From Bacteroidales bacterium (GTDB lineage Bacteria; Bacteroidota; Bacteroidia; Bacteroidales; UBA932), in contig JAQUYF010000003.1 of the NCBI GenBank assembly GCA_028691975.1, forward strand, positions 1-64,000: a DNA stretch of 64,000 nucleotides, read 5' to 3'. This document shows, one piece after another, positions 1 through 9,982 of this stretch; position 1 is the first letter of the stretch; each line of letters opens with the position of its first letter. The notes below the pieces were generated by a model that saw only the letters and a list, made by a program, of their open reading frames with translations, did not search any database and was not told the origin of the DNA. Both the position numbers and the translations under genes were made by a program.

Positions 1-465
1 ACCAAAATTGCGCTCGCAATGAATAAGGCTATCAGAGAGGGGCGTGTAAGTGCCCCAATTGTCCTTGGACGCGACCATCATGATGTTTCAGGGACGGATT
101 CTCCGTACCGTGAGACCTCTAATATATATGACGGTTCTTCTTTTACTGCGGATATGGCTATCCAAAATGTGATAGGTGATTCGTTTAGAGGCGCCACCTG
201 GGTTTCCATTCACAATGGCGGTGGAGTAGGTTGGGGCGAGGTAATTAACGGCGGTTTCGGGATGGTTATAGACGGCTCTGCTCAGGCGGATCAGCGCATT
301 AGGGAGATGTTGCATTGGGATGTAAATAATGGCATTGCAAGACGCAGTTGGGCAAGAAATACTCCTGCTATGTTTGCTATTGCAAGAGAGATGGAGCGTA
401 CTCCCGAATTGAAGGTTACCATGCCTAATATAGCTGATGACAAATTGATAGATGACTGTTTTTAA
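1..465 (+). CDS. hutU: Urocanate hydratase, C-terminal part (5' truncated by window edge)
   Basis: Protein GRDHHDVSGTDSPYRET...GATWVSIHNGGGVGWG...VIDGSAQADQRIREML matches the urocanase C-terminus; frame open from base 1. Confidence 0.9.
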   Translation, partial: TKIALAMNKAIREGRVSAPIVLGRDHHDVSGTDSPYRETSNIYDGSSFTADMAIQNVIGDSFRGATWVSIHNGGGVGWGEVINGGFGMVIDGSAQADQRIREMLHWDVNNGIARRSWARNTPAMFAIAREMERTPELKVTMPNIADDKLIDDCF

Positions 466-1400
466 TGATATATCTCGACGATTTTCTCTCTTACGTTAAA
501 AATCAGAAACGATATTCTTCCCGTACCTCTATTCTTTACGAGGATTCTGTCATGGAGTTTTATGATTTTATCTTTTCTGGGGCGGAACCTGTTCCCGAAG
601 AGTTGCTTTCTGTCCTGACTCCTGTCAATGTACGTGGTTTCATTGCTCAGGGGTTGGAGAAGGGGCTCTCTCCTCGCACGATGAACCTCAAGCTCTCGGC
701 TTTGAGCAGCTATTGTACCTTTTTAGTGAAGAGGGAGATTATCACTTCCAATCCTGTAAAGAAAGTATTTCGGCCGAAGGAGGGCAAAAAATTGCCTGAG
801 TTCTATACGGAGAGGGCGATTGATAACTATTTTGACTTCTCTTTACAGAAAATAGAGGAGGGTGCACCATTCGGAAAATTAAGGGACAGAATGATAATTC
901 TTATTCTTTATGCGACAGGAATGCGCCGTGCAGAGCTGTGTGGCTTAAAAATTGCTGATTTTGACGGTGGAAGGGAGGTCTTTCGCGTGACGGGAAAAGG
1001 AGACAAATTGAGAGAAATACCTGTTCCTTCTTTGATATGTCAGGAAATTACAGTATATTTGAAGAGAAATAATGAGGAGTTTCCAGACAACGTGCAGAGG
1101 TGGTTTTTCTTGACAGACAAGGGTAATCAGTTGTACCTTGCTTTTGTCAATAATGTGGTAAAGAGAGAGTTGTCGCAGGTAGAAGGGTTTACGGGGAGAA
1201 AGTCGCCACACTTGCTGAGGCACTCGCTGGCGACCCACCTGTTGAACAGAGGTGCGGATTTGAACAGTATTAAGGAGATTTTGGGACACTCTTCAATAGC
1301 GGCGACACAGATTTATACACATAATTCTTTTGAACAGCTGAAAAACACATATTTAACTGCTCATCCAAGAGCGAAAAACGGAGGTAAAAATGGAAATTAA
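465..1400 (+). CDS. Tyrosine recombinase XerC/XerD-like
   Basis: 311 aa; N-terminal SAM-like core-binding domain; catalytic motifs ATGMRRAEL, HLLRHSLATHLLNRGADLNSIKEILGHSSIAATQIYTH. Confidence 0.93.
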   Translation: MIYLDDFLSYVKNQKRYSSRTSILYEDSVMEFYDFIFSGAEPVPEELLSVLTPVNVRGFIAQGLEKGLSPRTMNLKLSALSSYCTFLVKREIITSNPVKKVFRPKEGKKLPEFYTERAIDNYFDFSLQKIEEGAPFGKLRDRMIILILYATGMRRAELCGLKIADFDGGREVFRVTGKGDKLREIPVPSLICQEITVYLKRNNEEFPDNVQRWFFLTDKGNQLYLAFVNNVVKRELSQVEGFTGRKSPHLLRHSLATHLLNRGADLNSIKEILGHSSIAATQIYTHNSFEQLKNTYLTAHPRAKNGGKNGN

Positions 1401-1680
1401 TGTTCAATCAATCAAGTTTAATGCAGACCAGAAGCTGCTCGATTTCATCGACAAGAAAGTGGGAAAGATTACAAAGTACTATGAAGACATTGTAAGAACG
1501 GAGGTTGTCCTCTCTCTGCTTGCCGATCCGAATAACAAAAACGTCAAAGTTCGCGTATTGATCCCGGGAAGCGAACTTGTTGTAGAGAGAAATGCAGATA
1601 CTTTTGAAAATGCTGTTGTAGAATGCGTTAGTGTTCTTAAAGATATGCTGGTGACAGCAAAGGAGAAACGATACAAATAA
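1390..1680 (+). CDS. hpf: Ribosome hibernation-promoting factor, short form (HPF/RaiA/YfiA)
   Basis: 96 aa; MEINVQSIKFNADQKLLDFIDKKVGKI; overlaps the recombinase 3' end by 11 nt. Confidence 0.88.
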   Translation: MEINVQSIKFNADQKLLDFIDKKVGKITKYYEDIVRTEVVLSLLADPNNKNVKVRVLIPGSELVVERNADTFENAVVECVSVLKDMLVTAKEKRYK

Positions 1681-1689
1681 TAGATTGAT

Positions 1690-2016
1690 ATGGAAATACT
1701 TGACAACAGGAAACGGCCTCTGCCAAATGCCTCGGCGGTGTTTGTGCTTGGGGTACTGTCTCTCGTATTTACCGGCTTTTCCGGTTTGGTAATGGGAATT
1801 ATAGGAGCATCTCTTGCTTCGCGCAGCTGGAAGTCATACAATGAAGATCCGGATGCTTATTATGGCTACGGACAGCTTAATGCGGGGCGCATAATGTCCA
1901 TCATAGGTATTATCAAAAATGTACTTGTGGTTATCGTCCTTATCGTTGTTTGGATTTTCTTTGGAGCTACATTAGTTGGGCTTATTACCGGCGATGCGGC
2001 AGGTTTGTGCTTTTAG
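1690..2016 (+). CDS. Small membrane protein, DUF4190/CCC-motif-like
   Basis: 108 aa with two hydrophobic segments; family assignment from recognition only. Confidence 0.6.
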   Translation: MEILDNRKRPLPNASAVFVLGVLSLVFTGFSGLVMGIIGASLASRSWKSYNEDPDAYYGYGQLNAGRIMSIIGIIKNVLVVIVLIVVWIFFGATLVGLITGDAAGLCF

Positions 2017-2990
2017 AAGAGCAGATCAACCATTTCTTCAAGACTGATTCCATTGAAATAATCATCGATTGCCAAAGATTTGAGGCGGTCGGTGATTTTT
2101 TCTACAGTATGTGGAGTGCCTGTCAGAGCTTCGCAAAACTCTTCGGTCGGGGCTTTAAAGAAGTAGTCTCCCTTTATCTCTATTTTTGCTATCACCCCTC
2201 TTTTTACATTCATGTAAATCTCGAGCAGTCCGGAGGGCAGTTTGACCACTTTCGTGAAATCGTATTTCGGCGATGAGCCGAAATTCCAGCTATCCTGCCT
2301 GTATCGACTCTGTGCAAGGTCGTTAATCGCACTTATATCCTGTTCACTGTAACGGTATTGCTCCATCTCACTGCCGATATACTCTTTCAGAAAAAGTATA
2401 AATTCCCCGATATCCATATTTTTTGCCAGATGCTCCGAAATATTGGTTACCCTGCTTCGGTTGGATTTGACAGCCTTACCTTTAAACTTTTCAGGCCTGT
2501 TCAGCAGGGCACCGGACAGGTCGTTCATAGATGAGGAAAATAGCAGCGTGCCATGCTGCAAAATTCTATTTTTGTGAATACAAATTGCATTTCCGGAAAA
2601 TTTCCTGCTATCTATTAAAAGGTCATTTCTGCCTTCCAAATATGCTTTTACACCTATTGAGTTGAGGGCAGCAAGTATAGGTGCCGTAAACCTTTTAAAC
2701 ATATTTCCGGTATCTTCACCCTCGATTTTCGTGTCGATAAAAGTAAAATTGATGTTGCCAAGATCGTGAAACACAGCACCCCCGCCGGAGAGTCTTCTCA
2801 CTACGGGAATGTGCTTGCTATGGATGAAGTCGAGATTGATTTCCGCAAGGGTATTCTGGTTTTTGCCTACAATGACTGCTTTGTCATTGCGCCAGAGACG
2901 AAAAACGGGCTGCGAAAAAGAGGTGAGAAGATACTCTTCGGCAGCAAGGTTCCAATATGGATCAGTTGTATTATCTATGATGCAGAGCAT
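2013..2990 (-). CDS. lplA: Lipoate-protein ligase A family
   Basis: MLCIIDNTTDPYWNLAAEEYLL...VIVGKNQNTLAEIN...RRLSGGGAVFHDLGNINFTFI; internal ATG at 2990 preferred over ORF start 3014. Confidence 0.9.
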   Translation of the reverse strand: MLCIIDNTTDPYWNLAAEEYLLTSFSQPVFRLWRNDKAVIVGKNQNTLAEINLDFIHSKHIPVVRRLSGGGAVFHDLGNINFTFIDTKIEGEDTGNMFKRFTAPILAALNSIGVKAYLEGRNDLLIDSRKFSGNAICIHKNRILQHGTLLFSSSMNDLSGALLNRPEKFKGKAVKSNRSRVTNISEHLAKNMDIGEFILFLKEYIGSEMEQYRYSEQDISAINDLAQSRYRQDSWNFGSSPKYDFTKVVKLPSGLLEIYMNVKRGVIAKIEIKGDYFFKAPTEEFCEALTGTPHTVEKITDRLKSLAIDDYFNGISLEEMVDLLF

Positions 2991-3549
2991 ACTTCTTTTG
3001 CAGCAATTTAACAAAGTAACGGAATAGCAGAGACATAACTAACCCAATTAACAGCCCCAGAAGTATCCCGCCGATAATGTCTGCCGGAAAATGTTTGCCT
3101 ACGTAAATTCTGCTGTATGAGACTAAAGTTGCCCAGGCGAAGATGCTGTAAGAAAAAGCCGGTTTTCCCACAAAAATAGAGGTCAGAAGTGCAAAGCAGA
3201 ATGTGTTGGCGGCGTGACCCGATACGAAACCGTAAAGGCTTCCCCTCTTCTCTATGACATGTGCCAGTGTGCCGATCACAGGGTCCTCACACGGCCTTAG
3301 TCGCCCAATCGAGTTCTTGATCAGGACTGAGATCTGGTCGCTTAGCGCAAAGGCTATGATGACTGTAATCAGCATTATAAGCCCCACTTTCCATTTTTTC
3401 TTTATAAATATCCACACAAAAATGGCGATGTAGAGCGGTGCCCACACCCATATCTTTGATAAAAATATCATGACAGGGTCGCAGAATACCGAGTGCAGCC
3501 CATTCAGTATAAGAAACAACTCTCTATCGAAATTAATAAACCACTCCAT
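2971..3549 (-). CDS. PAP2 superfamily phosphatase (undecaprenyl-diphosphatase-like)
   Basis: 192 aa; RLRPCEDP, GFVSGHAANTFCFA, SRIYVGKHFPADIIGG motifs. Confidence 0.9.
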   Translation of the reverse strand: MEWFINFDRELFLILNGLHSVFCDPVMIFLSKIWVWAPLYIAIFVWIFIKKKWKVGLIMLITVIIAFALSDQISVLIKNSIGRLRPCEDPVIGTLAHVIEKRGSLYGFVSGHAANTFCFALLTSIFVGKPAFSYSIFAWATLVSYSRIYVGKHFPADIIGGILLGLLIGLVMSLLFRYFVKLLQKKYALHHR

Positions 3550-4554
3550 TTACTGCTCGCTGTTTAGTGTTTTCCACAAGAGATCTTTCAAGTCGGATAT
3601 GCCTTCACCTGTAAGCGAACTGATAAATATGGTAGGAATCTTGCGTGGCAGGTGCTTGCGTATTTCCTTTTTTAACTCTTCATCCAGCATATCTGACTTT
3701 GTGACAGATAGAACACGTTGTTTGTCAAGAAGTTCCGGATTATATTGCTTTAATTCGTTGAGTAAAATCCGGTATTCTTCCGTGATGTCTTTGCTGTCAG
3801 CCGGCACCATAAACAGGAGCATGGAGTTTCTCTCAATGTGGCGTAAAAATCTGAGACCTATGCCTTTACCTTCATGAGCGCCTTCTATAATCCCCGGAAT
3901 ATCGGCAATCACAAAAGACTTGTCATCATAGTAATTGACAATTCCCAAGTTAGGCTCAAGAGTGGTAAATGCGTAATCGGCTATTTTAGGCTTGGCAGAA
4001 GAGATAACTGAAAGCAGCGTTGACTTACCGGCATTTGGAAAGCCGACAAGCCCCACATCTGCAAGTACCTTCAACTCCAGTACAAACCATCCTTCAACTC
4101 CCGGCTCGCCCGGTTGGGCAAAACGTGGCGTCTGAAGAGTTGGGCTTTTGAAGTTGTCATTGCCAAGACCTCCACGGCCTCCTTTTGCCAAAATTCTTTC
4201 CTCTCCGTCCTCTATAATTTCAAATAATACTTCACCTGTCTCACCGTCCTTTGCTACGGTGCCGAGTGGAACATCAAGTATTACATCTTTTCCGATGGCG
4301 CCGCTTTTAAGTTGTCCGCTTCCGTCCCGACCATCTTCGGCCGTGATGTGCTTCCGGTATTTCAAGTGGATCAGAGTCCAGAATTGGTGACTGCCTCTTA
4401 AAATTATATGTCCTCCGCGACCGCCGTCTCCACCGTCAGGCCCCCCTTTAGGAATATACTTCTCCCTGCGAAGGTGTGTGGAGCCTTTGCCTCCATTTCC
4501 CGACTTGCAGAAAATACGAACATAGTCTATGAAGTTTGAGTTGCCGCTTCTCAT
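3550..4554 (-). CDS. obgE: GTPase ObgE
   Basis: Glycine-rich Obg fold ([14 protein letters not shown]) followed by [15 protein letters not shown] and [10 protein letters not shown]. Confidence 0.97.
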   Translation of the reverse strand: MRSGNSNFIDYVRIFCKSGNGGKGSTHLRREKYIPKGGPDGGDGGRGGHIILRGSHQFWTLIHLKYRKHITAEDGRDGSGQLKSGAIGKDVILDVPLGTVAKDGETGEVLFEIIEDGEERILAKGGRGGLGNDNFKSPTLQTPRFAQPGEPGVEGWFVLELKVLADVGLVGFPNAGKSTLLSVISSAKPKIADYAFTTLEPNLGIVNYYDDKSFVIADIPGIIEGAHEGKGIGLRFLRHIERNSMLLFMVPADSKDITEEYRILLNELKQYNPELLDKQRVLSVTKSDMLDEELKKEIRKHLPRKIPTIFISSLTGEGISDLKDLLWKTLNSEQ

Positions 4555-4563
4555 CTTAACTGA

Positions 4564-5136
4564 TTACAGGTTGTCGATCAAGGCGCAGACTTCTTTGAAG
4601 ATATCTTCAATTGTGCCGGCACCGTCGATTTCATGGTATTTGTTTTGCTTTTTATAGTAGCCGATAATAGGCTCCGTTTTTTTGTGGTAAGTGGCAATTC
4701 TGTTGGTGATTACTTCATCCTGCATATCGTCACGGCGGTTTTCGAGCATTGCGCGATGTTTAATCCTCTCCTTGACCAGGTCGTCATCTACGATTATGGA
4801 AATGACGGAATCAACCTTTTTACCAAGCTTTGTGAGCATATCGTCAAGTATCTCGGCTTGAGCGGTAGTACGGGGGAACCCGTCGAAAATAAAGCCGGTA
4901 ACATCAGGATGATTGGCTATTTCACTCTTAATCATGGCGACAACCATCTCATCCGGAACAAGATTTCCGGCCTCAATAAGCTCTTTTGCCTTCTTCCCAA
5001 GCTCAGTTTGCTTTGCAATCTCTCCACGAAGCAAATCGCCTGTAGATACATGACGGAGGTTATACTTGTCAACCATCAACTTGGCTTGAGTCCCTTTTCC
5101 TGCCCCCGGAGGGCCAAAAATAATAAAATGTTTCAT
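4564..5136 (-). CDS. adk: Adenylate kinase
   Basis: GPPGAGKGTQAKLM, STGDLLRGEI, GFIFDGFPRTTAQAE. Confidence 0.97.
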   Translation of the reverse strand: MKHFIIFGPPGAGKGTQAKLMVDKYNLRHVSTGDLLRGEIAKQTELGKKAKELIEAGNLVPDEMVVAMIKSEIANHPDVTGFIFDGFPRTTAQAEILDDMLTKLGKKVDSVISIIVDDDLVKERIKHRAMLENRRDDMQDEVITNRIATYHKKTEPIIGYYKKQNKYHEIDGAGTIEDIFKEVCALIDNL

Positions 5137-5137
5137 A

Positions 5138-5701
5138 CTACTCTAATACGTATATATCTTTAAAGTTACGGCCCAACTGGTCGTAATCCAACCCGTATCC
5201 CACAATAAATCTGTTATCTATCTCCATGGCAACATAGTCGAGTTTGACATTTTGCCTGTAAACAGAGGGTTTAAGCAGCATCGTGCAAACTTTGACCTCT
5301 CCGGCTCCTGCTTCAATAAGAAGTTTCTGCAAGTCAACTATGGTGTGTCCGGTATCCACAATATCTTCAATGATAATCACGCATCTGCCGGTAATATCCG
5401 TGCTAAGCCCCATAATCTGCTTTGTTACTCCCGTGGATTGGGTGCCCTGGTACGATGATAGACGGATACTCGTAAGTTCACAAAGAAAATCAAGTCGCTG
5501 CATCAGCTCTCCGGTAAACATGATTGATCCGTTTAACACACAGAGCAGTAGCGGAATATCTTCGCGATTCTTAAAATCATTGTTAATCTTGACAGCTACA
5601 GCATCAATTGCTGCATTGATCTTTTCATTGGAAATGAACGGGACAAAATACTTGTCGTGCAGTTTTATTCGATTCATAGAAGATATTTTTTGAAGTGGCA
5701 A
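5138..5701 (-). CDS. hpt: Hypoxanthine phosphoribosyltransferase
   Basis: VLNGSIMFTGELMQRLD, VIIIEDIVDTGHTIVDL, VGYGLDYDQLGRN. Confidence 0.95.
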   Translation of the reverse strand: MPLQKISSMNRIKLHDKYFVPFISNEKINAAIDAVAVKINNDFKNREDIPLLLCVLNGSIMFTGELMQRLDFLCELTSIRLSSYQGTQSTGVTKQIMGLSTDITGRCVIIIEDIVDTGHTIVDLQKLLIEAGAGEVKVCTMLLKPSVYRQNVKLDYVAMEIDNRFIVGYGLDYDQLGRNFKDIYVLE

Positions 5702-5748
5702 ATTTAATCATTATTTTTGGGTATCATAATTTTATTATTTAAAGACGT

Positions 5749-6261
5749 ATGACTCCAACAGTAAGCATAATAATGGGAAGTACATCGGATATGCCGGTGA
5801 TGTCTCAGGCTGCGGAATTTCTTAATATGATGGAAGTTCCTTTTGAAATAAACGCGCTTTCTGCGCACAGAGTACCTGAGAGGGTGATGGAGTTTGCAAA
5901 GAGTGCTGCCGGTCGCGGTATCAAGGTTATAATTGCAGGCGCAGGAGGAGCTGCTCATCTCCCAGGGGTGATTGCTGCTTACACACCTGTTCCGGTAATA
6001 GGCGTTCCAATCAAGTCAAGTAACTCTATCGACGGATGGGATTCGATATTGTCGATTTTGCAGATGCCGTCAGGTATTCCGGTTGCAACGATGGCATTGG
6101 ATGGTGCTAAGAATGCCGCTATTTTCGCTGTTGAGATTTTGGCCTTGGCCGACAATGGGTTGATGGATAAAATGGTTGATTTTAAGGCCGAACTGGCCAA
6201 AAAGATAGATAAGGCCAACAAGGATTTGAAAGAGATCAAGTATGAATTTAAAACCAATTAA
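5749..6261 (+). CDS. purE: 5-(carboxyamino)imidazole ribonucleotide mutase
   Basis: IIMGSTSDMPVM, SAHRVPERVMEFA, GAGGAAHLPGVIAAYTPVPVIGVPI. Confidence 0.97.
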   Translation: MTPTVSIIMGSTSDMPVMSQAAEFLNMMEVPFEINALSAHRVPERVMEFAKSAAGRGIKVIIAGAGGAAHLPGVIAAYTPVPVIGVPIKSSNSIDGWDSILSILQMPSGIPVATMALDGAKNAAIFAVEILALADNGLMDKMVDFKAELAKKIDKANKDLKEIKYEFKTN

Positions 6262-6287
6262 ATAACATATTTTAAACAATTTACATT

Positions 6288-8165
6288 ATGGAGAGGCGAG
6301 AGATTGTGGGGCATGGAAGTCCTGAGATTGCTATTGCCGTAGCAATCTTTTTTTTATCATTTTTTATAAATGAAAGTTACGCTCAGACACTGTCTGAGAG
6401 CATGGTTTCAATTATTGAACAGTTGGCGGAGAGTGGAAATGAGGCTTCAGTAGAGGAGTTGATGACATATTATGAGTCCCTTCTGATACATCCTCTGGAA
6501 ATAAATTTCGCATCGCGCAGAGATTTGGAGCGCATGGGTATACTTTCTCTCTTTCAGATGGAGAGTATCATCGAATATCGTAAGGAGTATGGGGAGATTC
6601 TTTCAGCAAGCGAGCTCTCTCTTGTAAACGGGATGAACGAGATTTTGGTGGAGCAACTCAAACCATTCCTGTCATTTTCATCAAAAAATGCGATTGGGGC
6701 TCCCGTCAGCAGTCGTGGGGCTTCAAATGCGATCTTGTCTCGAGCCAGGAAGAAGTGGAAAGAAGAGGGAATCCAGCTTGCCTCCAAATACAAGTTTACC
6801 TTTTCGGATTGCTTTGCGGCCGGCATAACTCTCGAAAGCGATGCCGGTGAGAAGCTCTCTAAATGTTACCATCCGGATTTTACCTCATTTTTCGCAGAAT
6901 ACAAGGGAAACAAGGTACTGAAGAGTGTGGTGGTAGGTGACTATGTGGCGCGATTCGGGCAAGGACTGGTAATGTGGAAAGCCTTTCCCATGTCGCTGTT
7001 CGGCTTGCCCTCTGCCGTTGCCAAGCGTGAGAGCGGTATAACCCCTTATACATCTACCTCTGAGGACAATTACTTGCGCGGGGCAGGAGTTGCACTGTCC
7101 TTCAGGGAGATGGAAATATCCCTTTTTGCTTCCGCAAACGCCGTAGATGCCAGGGTAGTAGGGGATACTGCATATACTTCCATCGTGACGGGAGGTCATC
7201 ATGTTACCGAAGCTGAAATAGCCAAACGCAGGACGATGCACGAGTATGTGGTCGGAACTAATATCTCGTATCGTACGGGAAGGTGGAAAATGGGGCTGAC
7301 GGCAGTAGGATATACCTATGATAAAGAGAATGCACGGCGTGTGCAGGATTACAACAGATATACAATGTATGACGGATGGTGGGGGAACGTAGGGTTGGAT
7401 GTGTACGGCAATTACCGTAGCTTCAGGTTTTTTGCCGAGGCAGCAATGGACATGACTCCCTCATTTGCCGCAATAGCGGGGACAATATGGAGCCCTGTCT
7501 ATGAATTGGAAATGAGTCTGTTGGCACGCGGCTATTCGAAAGGGTACATTGCTACACACTTCGGGGCGTATTCGACATCTTCAGCCTCTTCCAATCAGTA
7601 TGGCGGCCTGTTCAGTCTGCGATACTCTCCATTCAGGCAGTGGACTATTCTCGCCAATGCTGATTACACCTATTATCCGTGGAAAAGGTACGGCATAGAT
7701 GATGCTTCCTTTCTGTTCAAGGCGCGTCTGGCCTTGCAGAAAGATTTTAAGGGTGGCTCTTCTATTTTGCTGCAAGGTAACTGCAACTATACCGTTAACG
7801 GTCCTCCCATCTTCAGAGGCAGATTGAATGTTCGTGTAGCACTCTCAAAGAGGTGGCTTCTTGATTCGAGGGTAGAGTATAAAACTCGAGGCTTTGCGAT
7901 CTTTCAGGAGGTTACTTATAAGGCTGCCGGCGGCAAAATAGAGTGTGCGGCGCGAGTGACTTATTACAACACGGAAGATTGGGATTCAAGAGTTTATCTC
8001 TATGAAAAAGGGATGCCTCAGAGCTTTTCGGTTGAGACATATTACGGCAAAGGCTTCGGTATCTATGGTATGGTACGTTATTCCCCTCTCAAAAATCTCG
8101 ATTTATATCTCAAGTGTTCTCAATATTATTCGGCTTTCTTGATACGGATAGTCATACCGGGATAG
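6288..8165 (+). CDS. Helix-hairpin-helix containing secreted/outer-membrane beta-rich protein
   Basis: Signal peptide, ComEA-like INFASRRDLERMGILSLFQMESIIEYRKEYGEI, then a long beta-strand-rich C-terminal region. Confidence 0.75.
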   Translation: MERREIVGHGSPEIAIAVAIFFLSFFINESYAQTLSESMVSIIEQLAESGNEASVEELMTYYESLLIHPLEINFASRRDLERMGILSLFQMESIIEYRKEYGEILSASELSLVNGMNEILVEQLKPFLSFSSKNAIGAPVSSRGASNAILSRARKKWKEEGIQLASKYKFTFSDCFAAGITLESDAGEKLSKCYHPDFTSFFAEYKGNKVLKSVVVGDYVARFGQGLVMWKAFPMSLFGLPSAVAKRESGITPYTSTSEDNYLRGAGVALSFREMEISLFASANAVDARVVGDTAYTSIVTGGHHVTEAEIAKRRTMHEYVVGTNISYRTGRWKMGLTAVGYTYDKENARRVQDYNRYTMYDGWWGNVGLDVYGNYRSFRFFAEAAMDMTPSFAAIAGTIWSPVYELEMSLLARGYSKGYIATHFGAYSTSSASSNQYGGLFSLRYSPFRQWTILANADYTYYPWKRYGIDDASFLFKARLALQKDFKGGSSILLQGNCNYTVNGPPIFRGRLNVRVALSKRWLLDSRVEYKTRGFAIFQEVTYKAAGGKIECAARVTYYNTEDWDSRVYLYEKGMPQSFSVETYYGKGFGIYGMVRYSPLKNLDLYLKCSQYYSAFLIRIVIPG

Positions 8166-9982
8166 ATTTTACTCTTCTTGGTCATGCCGTTTAAAGCCAT
8201 GATATCGTCCAAACTGACTCCGGGGAATTTTTGGGCGATATCCCAAAGTGTGTCATTTTTCTGAACCTCGTATGTTACATAACCATCATTGGACTTAGGT
8301 GCGGTATCTGTCTCCACATCTTTCTTGATCTTGATCTTCATGCCAGGGTAGATCTTACTGCTTGATGTCATACCGTTGATGGTTAAGATATCGTTTAGAG
8401 AGACTCCGCTAAACTTGGAGGCTATGCTGCCCATGGTATCTCCCTTATTTACCGTATATGTGACGTAACCTTCGGAAGATGAGGTCTTTATTGAAGATGA
8501 AGTTGAAGATGTCGACGAGGATGAAGATGACGATGAAGATGTGGAGGCGGATGAGGATGATGAGGATGATGAGCTGCTTCCGTAGATGGACAGCCTCTGA
8601 CCTACACGTATAGTATTACTTCTCAAGTTATTCCATCTCTTGATATTGGCGACGGAAGTGCGGTATTTCATGGCTATGCCACCGAGAGTCTCGCCGCTCC
8701 GGACTCTGTGTACAACTCTCTGGCCGTCACTTCCTCCGGATTCGTTAATTTTTTTGATGGCAACATCATTGAAAAATACCGAGTCTTTGTATTTGTATAT
8801 CTCCTCCTGCCTGTCTACAAACTGCATACTGTATGTGTGAGGAATGCGTAGAATGTATGTTCTTTCCGTTCCGGGAATAATATCGTGAAGATACTGAGGA
8901 TTGACCTCTCTCAACTCATCAACCGTTATGTCGGTATTGTCGGCTATTTGCTGAAAATGCAACATTTTATTAATGTGGAAAGTGTCGGTATGAGCCGGCA
9001 AAGAGATAGGCTTGGGTTGAATGTTATGGTCCGGATAGTACTGCAAAGTGTAGAGCGCAGCAACGAATGCCGGCACGTATCCGCGAGTTTCCCGAGGCAG
9101 GTAGTCGTATATTTCCCAGAAATCTTTCTTTCCGCCGGAGCGTCTTATGGCTTTCAGTACATTGCCTGAGCCGCAATTGTAGGAGGCGATGGCAAGGCTC
9201 CAGTCTCCGAAGATCATATAGGCATCTTTTAGATATTGTGCTGCAGCGCGACACGATACTATCGGGTCATAACGTTCATCCACAAACGATGTCATGTGGA
9301 GACCGTATTTTTTTGCGGTATTGTACATAAATTGCCACATTCCTCTTGCTCTTGCTCTTGATACAGCCTTGGGGTTGAGGGCGGACTCAATGACTGCCAT
9401 AGCCTTCAACTCTTTCGGCAGGTCGTACTCATCAAATATCTCTTCAAAAAGAGGCATGTAATAGGTTGCAAGACTGATTATGTTCTGAGTTGTCGTCGGC
9501 ATTTTTTCAGTATAGAGGATAATGTTGTTTTTAACATATCTGTTGAAAGGCAGGGGGATAAAAGAATTCATCTTTTTTAACCTTGATATATAGACCGAAT
9601 CTGGGATATTGGAAGTTAAAGTATCCCGCTCAATAGTTTCAAAGTCGGTCTTCAAACCTTCGAGTGACTGCTGCAAATACCATATATTCAGAAGCGAATC
9701 TATATTATCGGGGGTATATTCGTTGAAAGTAGGGTCCTGCTCTTCAAACAGCTCTTCATTTACATCGTTGGGAGGCAGGTTGATAGGCTCGGTAGCTGAT
9801 TGATATTCAAACAGTAACGAGTCGTAGGCACGTTGAAGAGAGTCGAGCTTTTGGGTAAGCTCGATGATATATTTTGCCTTGCTGATTCTAACTTTTTTCT
9901 GTGCCGAAAGGTTGGAAGAGGTGAATAATGCTATGGTAAGCAACAGGATAGCTGTAGAGGTTCTTTTTAGGTGCATTGTCAA
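8126..9982 (-). CDS. Membrane-bound lytic murein transglycosylase with three LysM domains and a serine-rich linker (MltD-like)
   Basis: SLT domain (MAVIESALNPKAVSRARARGMWQFMYNTAKKYG) plus three LysM modules; 40-nt convergent 3' overlap with the preceding gene. Confidence 0.93.
   Translation of the reverse strand: MTMHLKRTSTAILLLTIALFTSSNLSAQKKVRISKAKYIIELTQKLDSLQRAYDSLLFEYQSATEPINLPPNDVNEELFEEQDPTFNEYTPDNIDSLLNIWYLQQSLEGLKTDFETIERDTLTSNIPDSVYISRLKKMNSFIPLPFNRYVKNNIILYTEKMPTTTQNIISLATYYMPLFEEIFDEYDLPKELKAMAVIESALNPKAVSRARARGMWQFMYNTAKKYGLHMTSFVDERYDPIVSCRAAAQYLKDAYMIFGDWSLAIASYNCGSGNVLKAIRRSGGKKDFWEIYDYLPRETRGYVPAFVAALYTLQYYPDHNIQPKPISLPAHTDTFHINKMLHFQQIADNTDITVDELREVNPQYLHDIIPGTERTYILRIPHTYSMQFVDRQEEIYKYKDSVFFNDVAIKKINESGGSDGQRVVHRVRSGETLGGIAMKYRTSVANIKRWNNLRSNTIRVGQRLSIYGSSSSSSSSSSASTSSSSSSSSSTSSTSSSIKTSSSEGYVTYTVNKGDTMGSIASKFSGVSLNDILTINGMTSSSKIYPGMKIKIKKDVETDTAPKSNDGYVTYEVQKNDTLWDIAQKFPGVSLDDIMALNGMTKKSKIYPGMTIRIKKAE

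Noticed and set aside
2013-2016. Four-base stop codon overlap between the small membrane protein and lplA
   Set aside because: Common in compact bacterial genomes; no special significance.
4148-4390. + strand ORF opposite obgE and other antisense ORFs on conserved genes
   Set aside because: Opposite a clearly conserved gene; typical shadow ORFs.
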